This document shows positions 1 to 10,659 of a DNA stretch of 64,000 nucleotides, piece after piece. The stretch is taken from the NCBI RefSeq assembly GCF_040869045.1, contig NC_090322.1, positions 169,522,672 through 169,586,671 of the forward strand. The letters run 5' to 3'. The number at the start of each line of letters is the position of its first letter. Within the stretch, counting starts at the first letter, position 1. Below the pieces are notes generated by a model. The model made no database searches. It was given only the letters and a program-made list of their open reading frames with translations, and was not told the origin of the DNA. Position numbers and translations under genes: made by a program. Origin of the DNA: Eurosta solidaginis. Taxonomy: Eukaryota > Arthropoda > Insecta > Diptera > Tephritidae.

Positions 1-1361
1 CAAGTTTGAATGCCATATATCATGATGGGCATTGAAATCACCTAAGATAATGCGATTGTTGCCAGTGAGTAAGGCCCTGATATTAGGGCGGTATCCACTG
101 GGGCAAAAGGTGGCAGGAGGGATGTAGATGTTGATGATTTCTAGGTTTGCATCGCCTGACCGGACAGATAGGCCTTGACGTTCTAAAACATTGTCCCTGC
201 GGTCGACGCCAGGATCAAATATATAATATTGCACAGAGTGGTGTATGATAAACGCGATACCGCCTCCATTTCCGCTCTCGGGGTCTTCCTGTGGACGTTA
301 TACCCAGAGCAGGTCTGCAATGCAGATCTTGCTGTGAGTTTAGTCTCTTGAATCGCAGCAATGCGGATGTTGTGCCGCTTCATGAAATCGACTATCTCCG
401 TAATCTTCCCAGTTAGTCCATTACAGTTTAACTGCAGGATTCTGAAGTGCATAAGGGGAGACGTCGCCACTATGGGGGTAAGTGACGGGTGACTACGCCT
501 GGGTTGTGGAAGGCCAGGACGCAATTGCTGTTGTGGCCCTGGGACTGGGCGTCCTTGGGCAAGTATTGGGGTACCCGGATGATTTGGGTTTGCGCGATGA
601 AACCCGTCGGGGGGTTGCCGTCGCGGAGACCAGAACATCTAGGAAAGTGGCACCACCCAAGGCAGGAGCTGCATTGGGCGGATGTCGCAAACCTATATAT
701 TCTGTGCTGGCAGACGGTGCAAACGGAGGTAGGGACTAAGAGTCTGCTTCCCTGACCTGCACGATTGCTGCCGGAAAAGAAGGGGGGGTGGGGGAGAAGA
801 CGGGGGCAGGGGCTGATGCACAGCATTGCTACCAACTCTACTACGAAGGTAGTAGTTATGAGTGGTGCTGTTTGAGTTGTTGGCGCCGTGGGGCGCGAGC
901 AGCAGCAGGTACTTGTTGTGGCTTGCTGGGCAGCGGGGCTGCAGGAAGGTAGGGGGGGGGCGCTAAGGCGTAGACTACGGGACCCCTTGGGCGTGAACAG
1001 CAAGGAGCCACAAAAGATTTATAAAAGTTACGTGGACGTCGGGTTTTGGGATCAAGCCCAGAACAACCTGTCCGATGCAACCATCCCTTGCACGAGACAC
1101 ACTGAACAGAGTATGACCGTCCTAAAAAGATTCTTTTCCGGCAGATGCAGCAAAACCATTTCTCAGGACCGGGGTCAGGAGACGGACCCGGATTGGATTC
1201 GATGCCTTCCCGGAGTAAGAGAATATGGAGCAGTCCTGCTGCAAGGAGCTGCTGGGAGGATGACAATTTGTGGGAGGGACGAAACAAATTAGATGGGGTC
1301 ACACTGAAATGACAGTCCTTGGTCGGGAAAAATCCCGAGGCGCTCCGGTACATAGAACCGA
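1..1361 (-). pseudogene. 5' part of a 2A/PHD/APE LINE, copy 1 (continues past window edge)
   Basis: The reverse strand carries the 5' end of the same LINE found complete at 4078-7886; the two match closely from the shared terminus ending ...GAACCGACTGC to position 1. The first frame (856-1371) has a leucine-rich stretch, a GIESNPGP 2A-like motif (bases 1183-1206) and one Cys/His PHD-like finger. The second finger lies in another frame (470-1003) and the start of the APE endonuclease in a third (183-638). A 14-base gap near 593 relative to copy 2 removes the last Cys pair of finger 2, and a one-base gap lies near 286. The protein is therefore broken by several frameshifts. The rest of the element lies left of the window. 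Family assignment is firm; CR1/Jockey-group placement is inferred from PHD fingers plus APE. Confidence 0.88.
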
Positions 1362-1499
1362 CTGCGATCATTCGTCAAATAAAGAAAAATAATAAATATT
1401 AATCATGTTATCATCATCTATAACACTCCCCAAAACCTGCGAGGAGTTTCTTTAAAATTACAAGAATAAGGAGGAACTAGCGCTGGGCATTATACGGAG

Positions 1500-1541
1500 C
1501 ACTGTCACTTGCCACTTCTACAAGTAATACAAGTGACAGTG
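1500..1541. repeat. Perfect 12-bp inverted repeat
   Basis: CACTGTCACTTG at 1500-1511 is the exact reverse complement of 1530-1541, with an 18-base spacer. It could form a hairpin. No function can be assigned. Confidence 0.7.
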
Positions 1542-1601
1542 TAATTTTTGCCATCACCCAAAAAAACAAAACTTTGAGTCATTCTGGTCCAACTTTGACC
1601 T

Positions 1602-1997
1602 GGGGTGGCTTTCCATAATTCGATAGTCGACACTCGTTAGCTTGATACTTTAATTCGATATCGAACGCTCGACGACACAGTTTATGTTTACGTATTTCAA
1701 TTTGAGTACATTTTTCTCGTGTATCAAAAAGTTTTTTGAAAGTATATTGGAATCATCAAAATAATTTCAATAAGGAAAAGTGTTTGTTTGCTGACTCCTT
1801 AGCTTAAAATTATTCCTCAAATAATCGCAAAAGCATTAAAAACTCTAGCTTACGAAAAGCAATTCGACACCTAAGGTGCTATCGAACAGATTGTATCGAA
1901 CGTTCGATACGACGCGACGAGATTTTGTGTTACCGAACGCAAAAACGATTATTTGATACTCGTTTTTATTCGATATCGAATTACGGAAAGCCACCCC
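1602..1997. mobile_element. ~396-bp MITE-like element with 24-bp TIRs
   Basis: GGGGTGGCTTTCC(A/G)TAAT at the left end is repeated inverted at the right end over about 24 bases with one mismatch. The inside is AT-rich, has repeated TTCGATA/TATCGAA words and no coding frame. No target duplication is obvious, so the superfamily is open. Confidence 0.7.
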
Positions 1998-2014
1998 TGG
2001 TTATTTTTATAGGT

Positions 2015-2179
2015 ATATATGTGACCTGGCCTATGAAAAGGTGGCTTATGACTCAAAAAAGAAATTGCGAGAAACAGCTGTTAAAAATAAACAATTCATT
2101 TCTTCAGTTCTTAGTAGTAGTAGTTTTTTTTTTTTTTTTGAGTCATAAGCCACCTTTTCATAGGCCAGGTCACATATAT
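2015..2179. mobile_element. 165-bp near-palindromic snap-back MITE
   Basis: A 46-base arm at 2015-2060 is repeated inverted at about 2134-2179, essentially without mismatch, around a ~73-base centre with a long T run. Such short, almost fully self-complementary units are typical MITEs. The near-perfect arms suggest a young copy. It lies 17 bases right of the 1602-1997 element. Confidence 0.72.
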
Positions 2180-2435
2180 GTAACTTTTGACTGCCTCGCT
2201 GGACTTAACCGTCGCACCAACACTACAAAAATCATTAACTTGACTTGACTTGATATACATAGGTACTATCTAGAGTTGGATATTTTCATTGCATTTATTT
2301 GTCTATGATTTCATTAATCTTAACGAATAGATTTACATTCAAACATCTTAAATGCTAATAAATTTATTTTATGCATAATAAGAGTAAAGTTTAGAGCTAA
2401 AAGACGCTCTCAGAAGTGCGACGTCAAGCTAAAGG
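2180..2435. other. AT-rich stretch, nothing recognised
   Basis: I see no coding potential, repeat ends or RNA gene here. Confidence 0.5.
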
Positions 2436-2895
2436 CTAAAAAAGATCCTGTTGTATTCATTGACGGCACTAGAGACTGGATCAAAATTGTGATAATTAGC
2501 TCCGATTACTTTCACATGGAACGGATATTGGGCACGAAGGGTTCTGCTCGGGACATTGAAGCCAATTTACCCTAGTAGTTCCGGGCAGGCAACCCAACCA
2601 CATATAAGATCATACACAAACAGCAGACAGTATAGAACGTCTGGCCGCAAGCGACTTTTTTTATGAGCACAGCGGGCGCGGTATGAAGGTAATGGTTCTA
2701 AAAAATTAAGCGGTTGGAGTGCGAATCGAGTGAAACTCTTCTGTACTCTTTCCTGTCTTTGAGAATGGGAGGAATATATTGGGTTCCAAATTATGGAAGC
2801 ATATTCAAGCTTTGAGAGTACTAAAGAATTATATACAATTTTTCTGGTGTATGGATCTTTGAAAGCTCGCCCATATCGCAGCAGGAAAGCCAATA
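2436..2895 (-). pseudogene. 5'-truncated LINE relic: C-terminal part of reverse transcriptase (Jockey-like)
   Basis: The frame at 2567-2893 reads like the RT thumb region of Jockey-group LINEs: FKDPYTRKIVYNSLVLSKLEY, then an IWNP motif, ERVQKSF and a final FVYDLI..G...CPELL block. Reading continues in the same frame past a TAA into FNVPSRTLRAQYPFHV and a C-terminal tail ending near 2438, so the stop is a nonsense change. Everything upstream of the thumb (catalytic RT, endonuclease) is absent, as expected for 5' truncation during retrotransposition. Not the same family as the LINE at 4078-7886. Confidence 0.75.
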
Positions 2896-3003
2896 TATAT
2901 TAAAATACAGAATTATAAATACTATACACATTGAAGGTACTAGGATTAAGTCTAGAGCAAATCGACATCAAAAATTTAGAAACAAGTTTTTTCAATGAGA
3001 AAA

Positions 3004-3195
3004 TTGTTTTTCCAAGCGGGGTCGACCCGCGCCAGTGATTTACTATGAAAAGCATCTGAGTGAAAATGTATCTGACTTGCAGCTGACGTTCGGTGTCGGT
3101 AAAAACATGCATCCAATCTGTAGGAAGAATTAAATGAGCACCACGTAAAATGGAAGAGAATCTCTGCCAACATCCCCTCAGAGGTAAATCGCGCT
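3004..3195 (+). mobile_element. Middle segment of the tRNA-derived SINE seen at 9733-9921
   Basis: TTTTTCCAAGCGGGG and the following CTTGCAGCTGACGTTCGGTGTCGG ... GGAAGAGAATCTC stretch match the body of the dispersed dipteran SINE whose head and tail occur at 9733-9921. The Pol III boxes are missing here. The link rests on the shared junction words and on my memory of the family. Confidence 0.5.
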
Positions 3196-3410
3196 GATCA
3201 TTAGTTTTATGTTATTTTTACATTTAAGTGTTTATTTTAGCCAACTGGACAATGTACATTCGCAGTGCTTCTACTCCTAGATGACTAAGCTCACACTGGT
3301 TGGCTAGCGCTGGAAGAACCAGCCTGCAACTACAATATTTTGTTAAGACACACTACTTCTTAAACATACATAAACATTTATTTTGAATAATTCGGGTAAA
3401 AGTCTAGAAG

Positions 3411-3860
3411 AGGGGTCGACTCCTAATCGCTACAACAACAAAGACGCGTATTGACCTCGACAACAATAATCTGAGAAAATTTGTATCTCTCTCCGGAGAT
3501 ATTTGCAGCTGAAGTGGACAATTTTCAAGCGGTTGTTGTTGTGCACTGAAAAAAATTTTCTATACAAAGGGATTTTGAACGCATTTAATTTTGATTCCAC
3601 CCCATTGGTGGACCGGCCAGGGTAATTTTATATAAGTGCGGTCGGAATCCGCTAACGCAGAAAGGTATTCTGAGCAAAAATACTATGGATCCCACCTCCG
3701 GTTTCGGAGGGACCCAGGGTAATTTTAAAATTTTTCATTAATATATTTTGAACAAGTTAATATTTTTATTTGCAGCCTTCTGATTATTAGTACTGTTGTC
3801 AAGACGAGTCGTTTGACACCTCTCACAATTTTTTTGGACTCGTATTAGGAGTCGACCCCT
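3411..3860. mobile_element. 450-bp TIR element (copy 1 of family at 18200-18547)
   Basis: AGGGGTCGACTCCTAAT at 3411-3427 is repeated perfectly inverted at 3844-3860. The inside matches 18200-18547 along most of its length (GAGATATTTGCAG, CAAAGGGATTTTG, CCCATTGGTGGA, GTCAAGACNNNTCGTTTGACAC). Relative to that copy it has about 100 extra bases, bounded by a direct repeat of CCAGGGTAATTTTA near 3618 and 3714. No coding frame; a non-autonomous DNA transposon. Confidence 0.8.
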
Positions 3861-4062
3861 GTTGTTGTTGTTGCATTAACGATAAAGGCACTCCCCGAAG
3901 GCTTTGGGGAGTATTATCGATGTTGATGGTCCTTTGCCGGATATGGATCCGGTATGCTCCGGTAACAAAGCACCATTAAGGTACTAGCCCAACCCTCGGG
4001 AACGATTTATATGACCACATTAAACCTTCAGGCCATCCCTCCTCCTCACCCCCTAATTCCAT
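3861..4062 (-). mobile_element. Retroposon 3' end with (CAA)n tail, copy 1
   Basis: On the minus strand this ~200-base unit runs from a GGAATTAGGGGG-like start through CATATAAATCGTTCCCGAG, CAAAGGACCATCAACATCG and GCCTTCGGGGAGTG to a (CAA)n tail. A second copy lies on the plus strand at 54953-55172. It has no frame. It is either a SINE or a severely 5'-truncated LINE end. Confidence 0.72.
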
Positions 4063-4064
4063 GA

Positions 4065-4077
4065 GTCGACCACTGTT
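4065..4077. repeat. Target site duplication of the full-length LINE (left)
   Basis: GTCGACCACTGTT occurs at 4065-4077 and again at 7887-7899, directly flanking the LINE between them. A 13-bp duplication is normal for target-primed reverse transcription. Confidence 0.85.
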
Positions 4078-4126
4078 GTTGTTGTTGTTGTAGCAGTGCT
4101 TCGCCCCACCTAACAGACGCGACCGA

Positions 4127-5436
4127 TCACAAACTGTCATCAATATCCTCTAACGGGAGTCCAAGGAAACTTGCTGTTTCAACAGGGGTGGACCATAGGG
4201 AAAGGGGTGTTAGAGGCGTTGGTTCCACATTACAATTAAAGAGATGGTTGGTGTCATGTGGGGACACATTGCAAGCGGGGCATACATTTTGTATGTCGGG
4301 GTTTATTCTGGATAGGTAAGAGTTTAACCTGTTACAGTATCCAGAACGAAGTTGAGCCAGAGTGACACGCGTTTCCCTGGGGAGTATGCGTTCCTCTTCC
4401 GCAAGTTTTGGATACTTTACTTTGAGTACTGGGTTCACCGGGCAATTCCCGGCATAAAGGTCCGACGCCTGTTTGTGGAGTTCACCAAGGACCTGCTTGT
4501 GTTTTTTCGCTTCATACGGCTGTGTTCTCAGATGCCGTATTTCCTCAAAATGCTTACGGAGATGACTCCTTAAGCCCCTAGGCGGTGCTGGCTCGTCAAT
4601 CAGATGTCTGTTGGGATGCCCAGGTTTCTGGGTATTCAACAGGAACTGTTTGGTCAGCATCTCGTTTCTTTCCCTGATGGGGAGTATTCTCGCCTCATTA
4701 TGTAGATGGTGTTCTGGGGACATAAGAAGACAGCCCGTGGCAATTCTGAGAGCAGTATTTTGGCAGGCCTGTAGCTTCTTCCAGTGGGTAATTTTTAGGC
4801 TTGGCGACCATATGGGTGACGCGTAGCACGTAATCGGCTGGCTAATTGCTTTGTATGTAGTCATGAGCGTTTCTTTATCTTTTCCCCAGGTACTGCCAGC
4901 AAGGGATTTGAGGATTTTGTTACGGCTCTGAATTCTCGGAACAATTGCGGCTGCGTGCTCACCAAAATGTAGATCCTGATCAAACGTCACACCTAAGATT
5001 TTGGGGTGTAGGACAGTCGGTAGCGTAGAGCCATCGACGTGGATGTTCAAAATGGTCGACATTTGGGACGTCCATGTTGTAAATAAGGTCGCGGAAGATT
5101 TAGTCGGTGATAATGCCAGGTTTCGCGAGGCGAAAAAACTGGAGAGATCAGGGAGGTAGCCGTTTATTTTATTGCATAGCTCATCGATCTGTGGGCCTGG
5201 GCCTGTGGCCATTACTGTGCAGTCATCGGCGTAGGAAACGATTGTGACTCCTTCCGGTGGTGAAGGTAGTTTAGATATGTAGAAATTAAACAAAAGTGGG
5301 GATAGGACACCACCCTGTGGCACCCCTTGTTTAATTCTCCTTGGCTTTGATGTTTCGTTTCTAAATAGCACCGATGCCTGCCGACCACCCAGATAATTTG
5401 CGGTCCACCTTTTAAGACATGGGGGAAGGGTAGACC
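4127..5436 (-). CDS. LINE polyprotein, C-terminal part: RT motifs B-D, thumb and Cys-His tail
   Basis: This frame (ATG-bounded at 5371, open upstream to the deletion at about 5437) contains GVPQGGVLSPLLFN (RT motif B region), the catalytic YADD box near residues 47-50 of the ATG frame, the thumb (ACQNTALRIATG) and a terminal CPAC-x7-H-x4-C cluster. It is shifted by one frame from the N-terminal ORF because of the deletion. The corresponding stretch, including the LDLSKAFD motif A, is present in the related copy at 19272-20630, which shows what was lost. Stop at 4127 is followed by a short 3' UTR and the (CAA)n tail. Confidence 0.87.
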
Positions 5437-7863
5437 CCTCGGACGATACGACTCTCCTATGTTAGCTGGTTTACCAGGCTTTAGTAGCGGGACCACCTTG
5501 GCCATTCTCCATTTCTCGGGTATGACAAAGGTGGAAAGAGACAGGTTGAAGACCTGCGCTAAATATTTGAAACCCTCTTTCCCTAGGCTTTTAAGCATCG
5601 GCATGGCTATGCCGTCTGGGCCCACTGCTTTGGATGGTTTAGCGCGACCAATGGCGTCCTCAACCTCTTTAGCGGTGATGGTGATTGGTGACGCGCTGAA
5701 TTTGTGTTTATGTGCGTGTCTGTTGGCCCTCCGTCTAACTTTGTCGACCGTAGAATGCATTATATATTGTCGGCAGAAAGCGCTCGCGCATTTTTTCGCA
5801 TCCGACAGCACTTTGTCGCCAAAGGCGATGGAAACTTTGTCTTTGTGCTTAGTCGGATTCGATAGGGACTTTACGGTGGACCAAAGTTTACCCACACCGG
5901 TAGAGAGGTTACAACCTCTTAGGTGCTCCTCCCATTTCGCCCGCTTGTGTTCATCCACAAGCAATCTGATGCGTTGGTTTATATCCCTTATTTGGGGGTC
6001 GCCTGGATCAAGCTGCCTTATAAGGTCACGTTCTCTCGCTAAGTTTGCGGCCTCCGCCGGGAAGTGGGGCCGGATTTCGGGAATTCTCCCGGCGGGAATG
6101 AAACGTGCCGAGGCGGATTCAATGACCTTGCGGAAGGCACGCTCCCCTTGGCGGGCATCAGTCGGGATAGGGAGGGCAGCAAAGAGGTTGTCTGTAAAGG
6201 ATTTATATTCTCCCCACTTTCCTTTTTTAAAGTTTATGAAAGTGCGTTTTTCGGTGACGATGAAGTCGGCGGTACGCTCGAGCGAAACAAGTATAGGCAG
6301 GTGGTCGGATGCCAATGATACCATCGGCTGCCAGTTGACGCAGTTTACGAGTTCTGCGCTCACGATTGAGATATCTGGCGAACTGTGACAGCTTCCCACC
6401 ATACGTGTGGGGGCGTCTCCGTTTATTGTGCAGAACGTCGTTTCTTCTATTTGATCCGCCAACATCTCGCCCCTACTGTCCGCCTGCAAATTTGAATGCC
6501 ATAGATCATGATGGGCATTGAAGTCGCCTAAAATAATGCGATTGTTTCCAGTGAGTAAGGCTCTAATATTAGGGTGGTATCCACAGGGGCAACAGGTGGC
6601 AGGGGGGATGTAGATGTTGATGATTTCTAGGTTTGCATCGCCTGACCGGACAGATAGGTCTTGACGTTCTAAGACATTGTCCCTGCGGTCGATGCCAGGA
6701 TCAAATATGTGATATTGCACAGAGTGGTGTATTATAAACGCGAGACCGCCTCCATTTCCGCTCTCGCGATCTTTTCTGTGGACATTATACCCAGAGCAGG
6801 TCTGCAATGCAGATCGTGCTGTGAGTTTAGTCTCTTGAATCGCAGCAATGCGGATGTTGTGCCGCTTCATGAAATTGACTATCTCCGTAATCTTCCCAGT
6901 TAGTCCATTACAGTTTAACTGCAGAATTTTGAAGTGCATGAGGGGAGACGTCGCCACTCTGGGGGTAAGTGACGGGTGACTACGCCTGGGTTGAGGAAGG
7001 CCAGGACGCAATTGCTGTTGTGGCCCTGGGACTGGGCGTCCTTGGGCAAGCATTGGGGTACCCGGATGATTTGGGTTTGCGACCTGGCAACATGGCGCGA
7101 TGAAACCCGTCGAGGGGTTGCCGTCGCGGAGACCAGAACATCTAGGAAAGTGGCACCACCCGAGGCAGGAGCTGCATTGGGCGGATGTCGCAAACATATA
7201 TATTCTGTGCTGGCAAACGGTGCAAACGGAGGTAGGGACTAAGGGTCTGTTTCCCTGACCTACACGATTGCTGCCGGAAAAGAGGGGGGGAGAAGACGGG
7301 GGCAGGGGCTGTTGCTCAGCATTGCTTCCGACTCTACTACGAAGATTGTAGTTATGAGTGGTAGCAGCTGTTTGAGTTGTTGGCGCCGTAAGGCGCGAGC
7401 AGCAGCGGGTACTTGTTGTGGCTTGCTGAGCAGCGGGGCTGCTGGAAGGTAATGGGGGGGGGGGGGGGGCGCTTAGACGTAGACTACGGGACGCCCTTGG
7501 GCGTGAACAGCAAGGAGCCACAAAAGATTTATAAAAGTTACGTGGACGTCGGGTTTTGGGATCAAGCCCAGAACAACCTGTCCGATGCAACCATCCCTTA
7601 CACGAGACACACTGAACAGAGTATGACCGTCCTAAAAAGATTCTTTTCCGGCAGATGCAGCAAAACCATTTCTCAGGACCGAGGTCAGGAGACGGACCCG
7701 GATTGGATTCGATACCTTCCCGGAGCAAGAGAATATGGAGCAGTCCTGCTGCAAGGAGCTGCTGGGAGGATGACAATTTGTGGGAGGGACGAAACAAATT
7801 AAATGGGGTTACACTGAAATGACAGTCCTTGGTCGGGAAAAATTCCGAGTCGCTCCGGTACAT
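5437..7863 (-). CDS. LINE polyprotein, N-terminal part: 2A-like, two PHD-like fingers, APE endonuclease, start of RT
   Basis: The long frame starts at ATG 7863. Residues 34-49 are leucine-rich and lead into GIESNPGP (50-57), a 2A-like motif with Gly where 2A usually has Asp. Finger 1 has C68/C71, C85/C88, H93, C97 and C118-C119; finger 2 has C214/C217, C230/C233, H238, C242 and C258-C259. The APE-type endonuclease spans about 313-525 with QLNCNG, QETKL, GDFNAH and SDHLPI, the usual catalytic blocks. RT begins near SKAVGPDGIAMP and KWRMAKVVPLLKPGKP. At GESYRP (about 5437) the sequence jumps past the middle of RT, so the last ~75 residues up to 5212 are out of frame and not listed. The protein would nick target DNA and prime reverse transcription, but this copy lacks catalytic RT motif A. 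Confidence 0.87.
7693..7716 (-). other. 2A-like ribosome-skipping motif in LINE ORF
   Basis: Codons 50-57 spell GIESNPGP after a leucine-rich run, matching the 2A core (D/G)-(V/I)-E-x-N-P-G-P. Copy 1 keeps the same eight residues at 1183-1206. In bona fide 2A peptides the nascent chain is released between Gly and the final Pro. Activity here is inferred only, and the Asp-to-Gly difference may reduce it. Confidence 0.65.
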
Positions 7864-7899
7864 AGAACCGACTGCCTTGGGAAGCGGTCGACCACTGTT

Positions 7900-8250
7900 C
7901 TAGTCTATTACCGTAACTCGAAAAAAACAACAGCTATCCGCTAGATTTCACACATAACGAATTTCTGAAATGCGGATGTGGGCAACATCACTAATTTCTC
8001 ACAAAGCACTTATAAACAGTATTTATGTATTTAGTTGCTCCATCATCAAAAAAAAATAAAAAATACGTATCTTACAAACAAACACCAAAGGATTTGACAA
8101 TTGTAGTGCAAGTGTAGAATTATATCAACGATCTAACGCCTGTACTTATGAGAAGAAAACATATGTATACAATATTAATAAACTAAACTATGTAATTGCA
8201 AGCATTTGTTGGAATAATTTTTTGCATCCTAATAAAAAGCAGTACAAGAG
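7900..8250. other. AT-rich spacer, nothing recognised
   Basis: No frame, repeat end or RNA gene is visible. Confidence 0.5.
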
Positions 8251-8279
8251 TTATTGCAACTGTTACAGTAGAGGGATAG

Positions 8280-8500
8280 TACGTTAGCCTACCATTAGTA
8301 TCCGTTCAAGTGACGTGGCAACTTACAACAAAGCGTTTAAAAAGAGATTTTCTAGACGCAGTCATCTTTTGGTGGTAGCAAATATTCATCTCACTTAGCA
8401 GCTGCCGTTTGGTGTCGGCATAAAGCATATGGATTCGACAATTTTTAAGAAAAATTTAAAGAGCAGCACACCACATATTGAAATAGAAGCCTGGCTGTAA
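8280..8500 (+). mobile_element. Diverged tRNA-derived SINE fragment
   Basis: GCAGCTGCCGTTTGGTGTCGG with GCATAAAGCATATGG matches the 3' half of the SINE family at 3004-3195, and TTAGCCTACCATTAG..CCGTTCAAG upstream resembles its degraded B-box region. Identity is low. Confidence 0.4.
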
Positions 8501-8621
8501 TCTGTTGGGTTTTATACCGAGCAAATTGGTGTATTATAAAAAGTTCAATATATATTTTACTGCACACCCCAAACAAAAGCGAACGGTACTAGAAAATCAT
8601 ATAATTGCCAACGATTCTGTA

Positions 8622-8730
8622 CTGTTGTTGTTGTTGTAGCAGTGCTCCGGAACTCGCACCCGTTTGCAACGTAATTGTTGCCGTTTCTATGTTCGGGGAA
8701 TGGTGCAAACAACGACCGCGGCCCTCATTA
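8622..8730 (-). mobile_element. Short retroposon ending in the same AGCACTGCTACAAC(CAA)n tail as the LINE
   Basis: Read on the minus strand, ~85 bases with no coding sense end in GGAGCACTGCTACAACAAC, nearly the same last bases as the LINE copies (GCGAAGCACTGCTACAACAAC). This suggests a SINE or LINE remnant mobilised by the same machinery. Confidence 0.5.
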
Positions 8731-9541
8731 TTTGTATACAAAATAATTTAAGCATTTTTCACAATTCACTTCCAGCACAACAACTATGGCGGCTGACAAA
8801 AACCTGTTTTTGTTTTTAGATGTTTCAGGGGGCTTTTTTCGATGCAAGTCAGGGGTGCAGAATACCTCCAATGTAATTGCAAACAAACGTGTATGTGTGT
8901 ATGTAGCGTATTTTTACTATGGCGATTTATGAATTAACAATACGGCCACAGGTTTTTGTATCCACCAGCGCAATTCCTAACATTCATGAATATGTAAATC
9001 GCTGATAACAGTGCAGCAATACTTTCTTTATGGCTAAAGCTAGACAATATTTGTTAATTAACCATTAAGGGATATTCGAATACTTTTTAAAAACCTTTTG
9101 TCTGCTTAATTTATTCGTTTTCATCAGCATATTTTTATGAACTTAATTCCAATGTTGGCAGACATTCCTCGCAAAAAAATTGCACAACACTTCTGCCCGA
9201 GTTTTGCTACTTTCCCTCGTTTTACTTACACGAATTATGTTTTTTACTAATTCACTTTAATAGAAAAACGTTTCTCGATTATTTTTAACATTTAATTGTA
9301 TTATTATTAGTACTAAATACAAATTTTTCACAAGACTTGCAATTAATAACACCGACACTTTTGACAGAAAATAATAAATCGCTTTTCTTAACAGAGTTGC
9401 ATCTTTATGAGGTATACATGGAATTGAAACAGCATGAAATATAAGAAACACGAATGTAAGGCGTTTTCAGATTTCTAATATTTGTTTATAAATAAAATTT
9501 GGACTATTTAAAAACAGTTAAACGTTATATTTTCGGTAATT
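8731..9541. other. AT-rich spacer, nothing recognised
   Basis: Small frames here have no recognisable similarity. No repeat ends seen. Confidence 0.45.
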
Positions 9542-9732
9542 GTGCAGTTTAGGGGGCCCACCCTAAAATTGGGCCAAAATTTTCGAGTGAGTTATCGAAA
9601 GAAGCGTATTTACGCCTAGATTAAGAATCCGAAAGTTAACTTTTTTCACCCGTTTAAAAGTTATGCGCGAAAAACTGGTTTGTCTGGTACAGATTGTTCC
9701 CGCAAATTTACAATCTTTTAAGTGCACAAATC

Positions 9733-9921
9733 CACCGTGGTGTGATGGTAGCGTGCTCCGCCTACCATACCGTATGCCCTGGGTTCACACCCCTGGCAAA
9801 GTAACATCAAAATTTCGGAAATAAGGTTTTTCAATTAGAAGAAAATTTTTCTAAGCGAGGCGCCCCTCAGCTCGGTCTTAGATCTCTTCGGAGGTTATTG
9901 CGCGTTACATTTATTATTATT
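9733..9921 (+). mobile_element. tRNA-derived SINE with 17-bp target duplication
   Basis: The head has a Pol III A-box-like TGGTGTGATGGTAGCG and a B box GGGTTCACACCC, followed by a non-tRNA body and an AT-rich (TTA)n tail. TTTTAAGTG(C/A)ACAAATC flanks it at 9716-9732 and 9922-9938, so the whole insertion is defined. The body jumps from AAGCGAGGCGCCCCTC to AGCTCGGTCTTAGATC, a deletion of the middle segment still present at 3004-3195. It is not a functional tRNA gene: the cloverleaf cannot be completed. Confidence 0.85.
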
Positions 9922-10659
9922 TTTTAAGTGAACAAATCACAACCTGTTTTGTTTTTCGATGGATTAGTACAATCTGATATTCACGAATTAATGAAAAAAA
10001 TTTGTCTAATTTTCCTAATTAATATACAATAATAAATAATAAATTATAGAAAATACACTCTAATCACTTGATTCGTTGTTGAAGAAAAACATCTGATGGT
10101 GAACAGTGCTGCCAGATTACTTTTGTTTTTCTCAAGCCAGAATAATGAAAGGTGATAAATAGAGATAAACAATCACGCTCTATGTATTTTGTTTTTGTAA
10201 TTGTCTGAACGGTTAGCAGTTCAATATTTTTCCAGAGAAGAGAAGATACGTTGTTATTTTATCCAACGAAAGCGTCGAAGGCGCAAATTTGGAATAAATA
10301 ATTGGGCGAAATCGCTCAATTTTTCATTCCAAATTTTTGTATTTTACGAAACGTATTGCAAGTTGTATAGCTCTTACGACTGCAAAAAGTAAAATAAATA
10401 AAACTATATGTTTTATTTATCGAAAAAAGCGGCGCATGCGAAATTTGTTATTCGAAATTTTCACTTAGCGCGATTTTTTATTACTTATTTTCATTTTTTT
10501 TAAAGTTCTGTTATATCTTAAAAAAACAATATCCCTTTTATCAAGCTTCGGTATTTGTTTTCAAAAAAGCGCCGCTTTTTTAATCCAAATTTTCACATTT
10601 TCAAGCACTGGTATTTGTTTTCAAAAAAGTATTTGGAATAAAAAATCGTGCGATGTAGG

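Larger units (their letters stand above)
4078..7886 (-). mobile_element. Nearly full-length 2A/PHD/APE/RT LINE, copy 2
   Basis: The element reads on the minus strand from 7886 to a (CAA)n tail at about 4078-4092, bounded by a 13-bp target duplication. The only possible start codon upstream of the long frame is at 7863, so the 5' UTR is at most about 25 bases; copy 1 diverges at 1361, equivalent to 7875. The coding region is one long frame (5212-7863) plus a C-terminal frame (4127-5371) displaced by an internal deletion at about 5437. PHD fingers are known in CR1-like LINEs and 2A-like sequences in several APE-type LINEs; exact clade needs a phylogeny. Confidence 0.9.

Noticed and set aside
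5459..6388. 309-codon plus-strand frame
   Set aside because: Antisense shadow of the LINE endonuclease/RT ORF; no independent motif.
9733..9805. Possible tRNA gene
   Set aside because: A and B boxes present but no complete cloverleaf, and it is bounded by a 17-bp duplication as part of a SINE.
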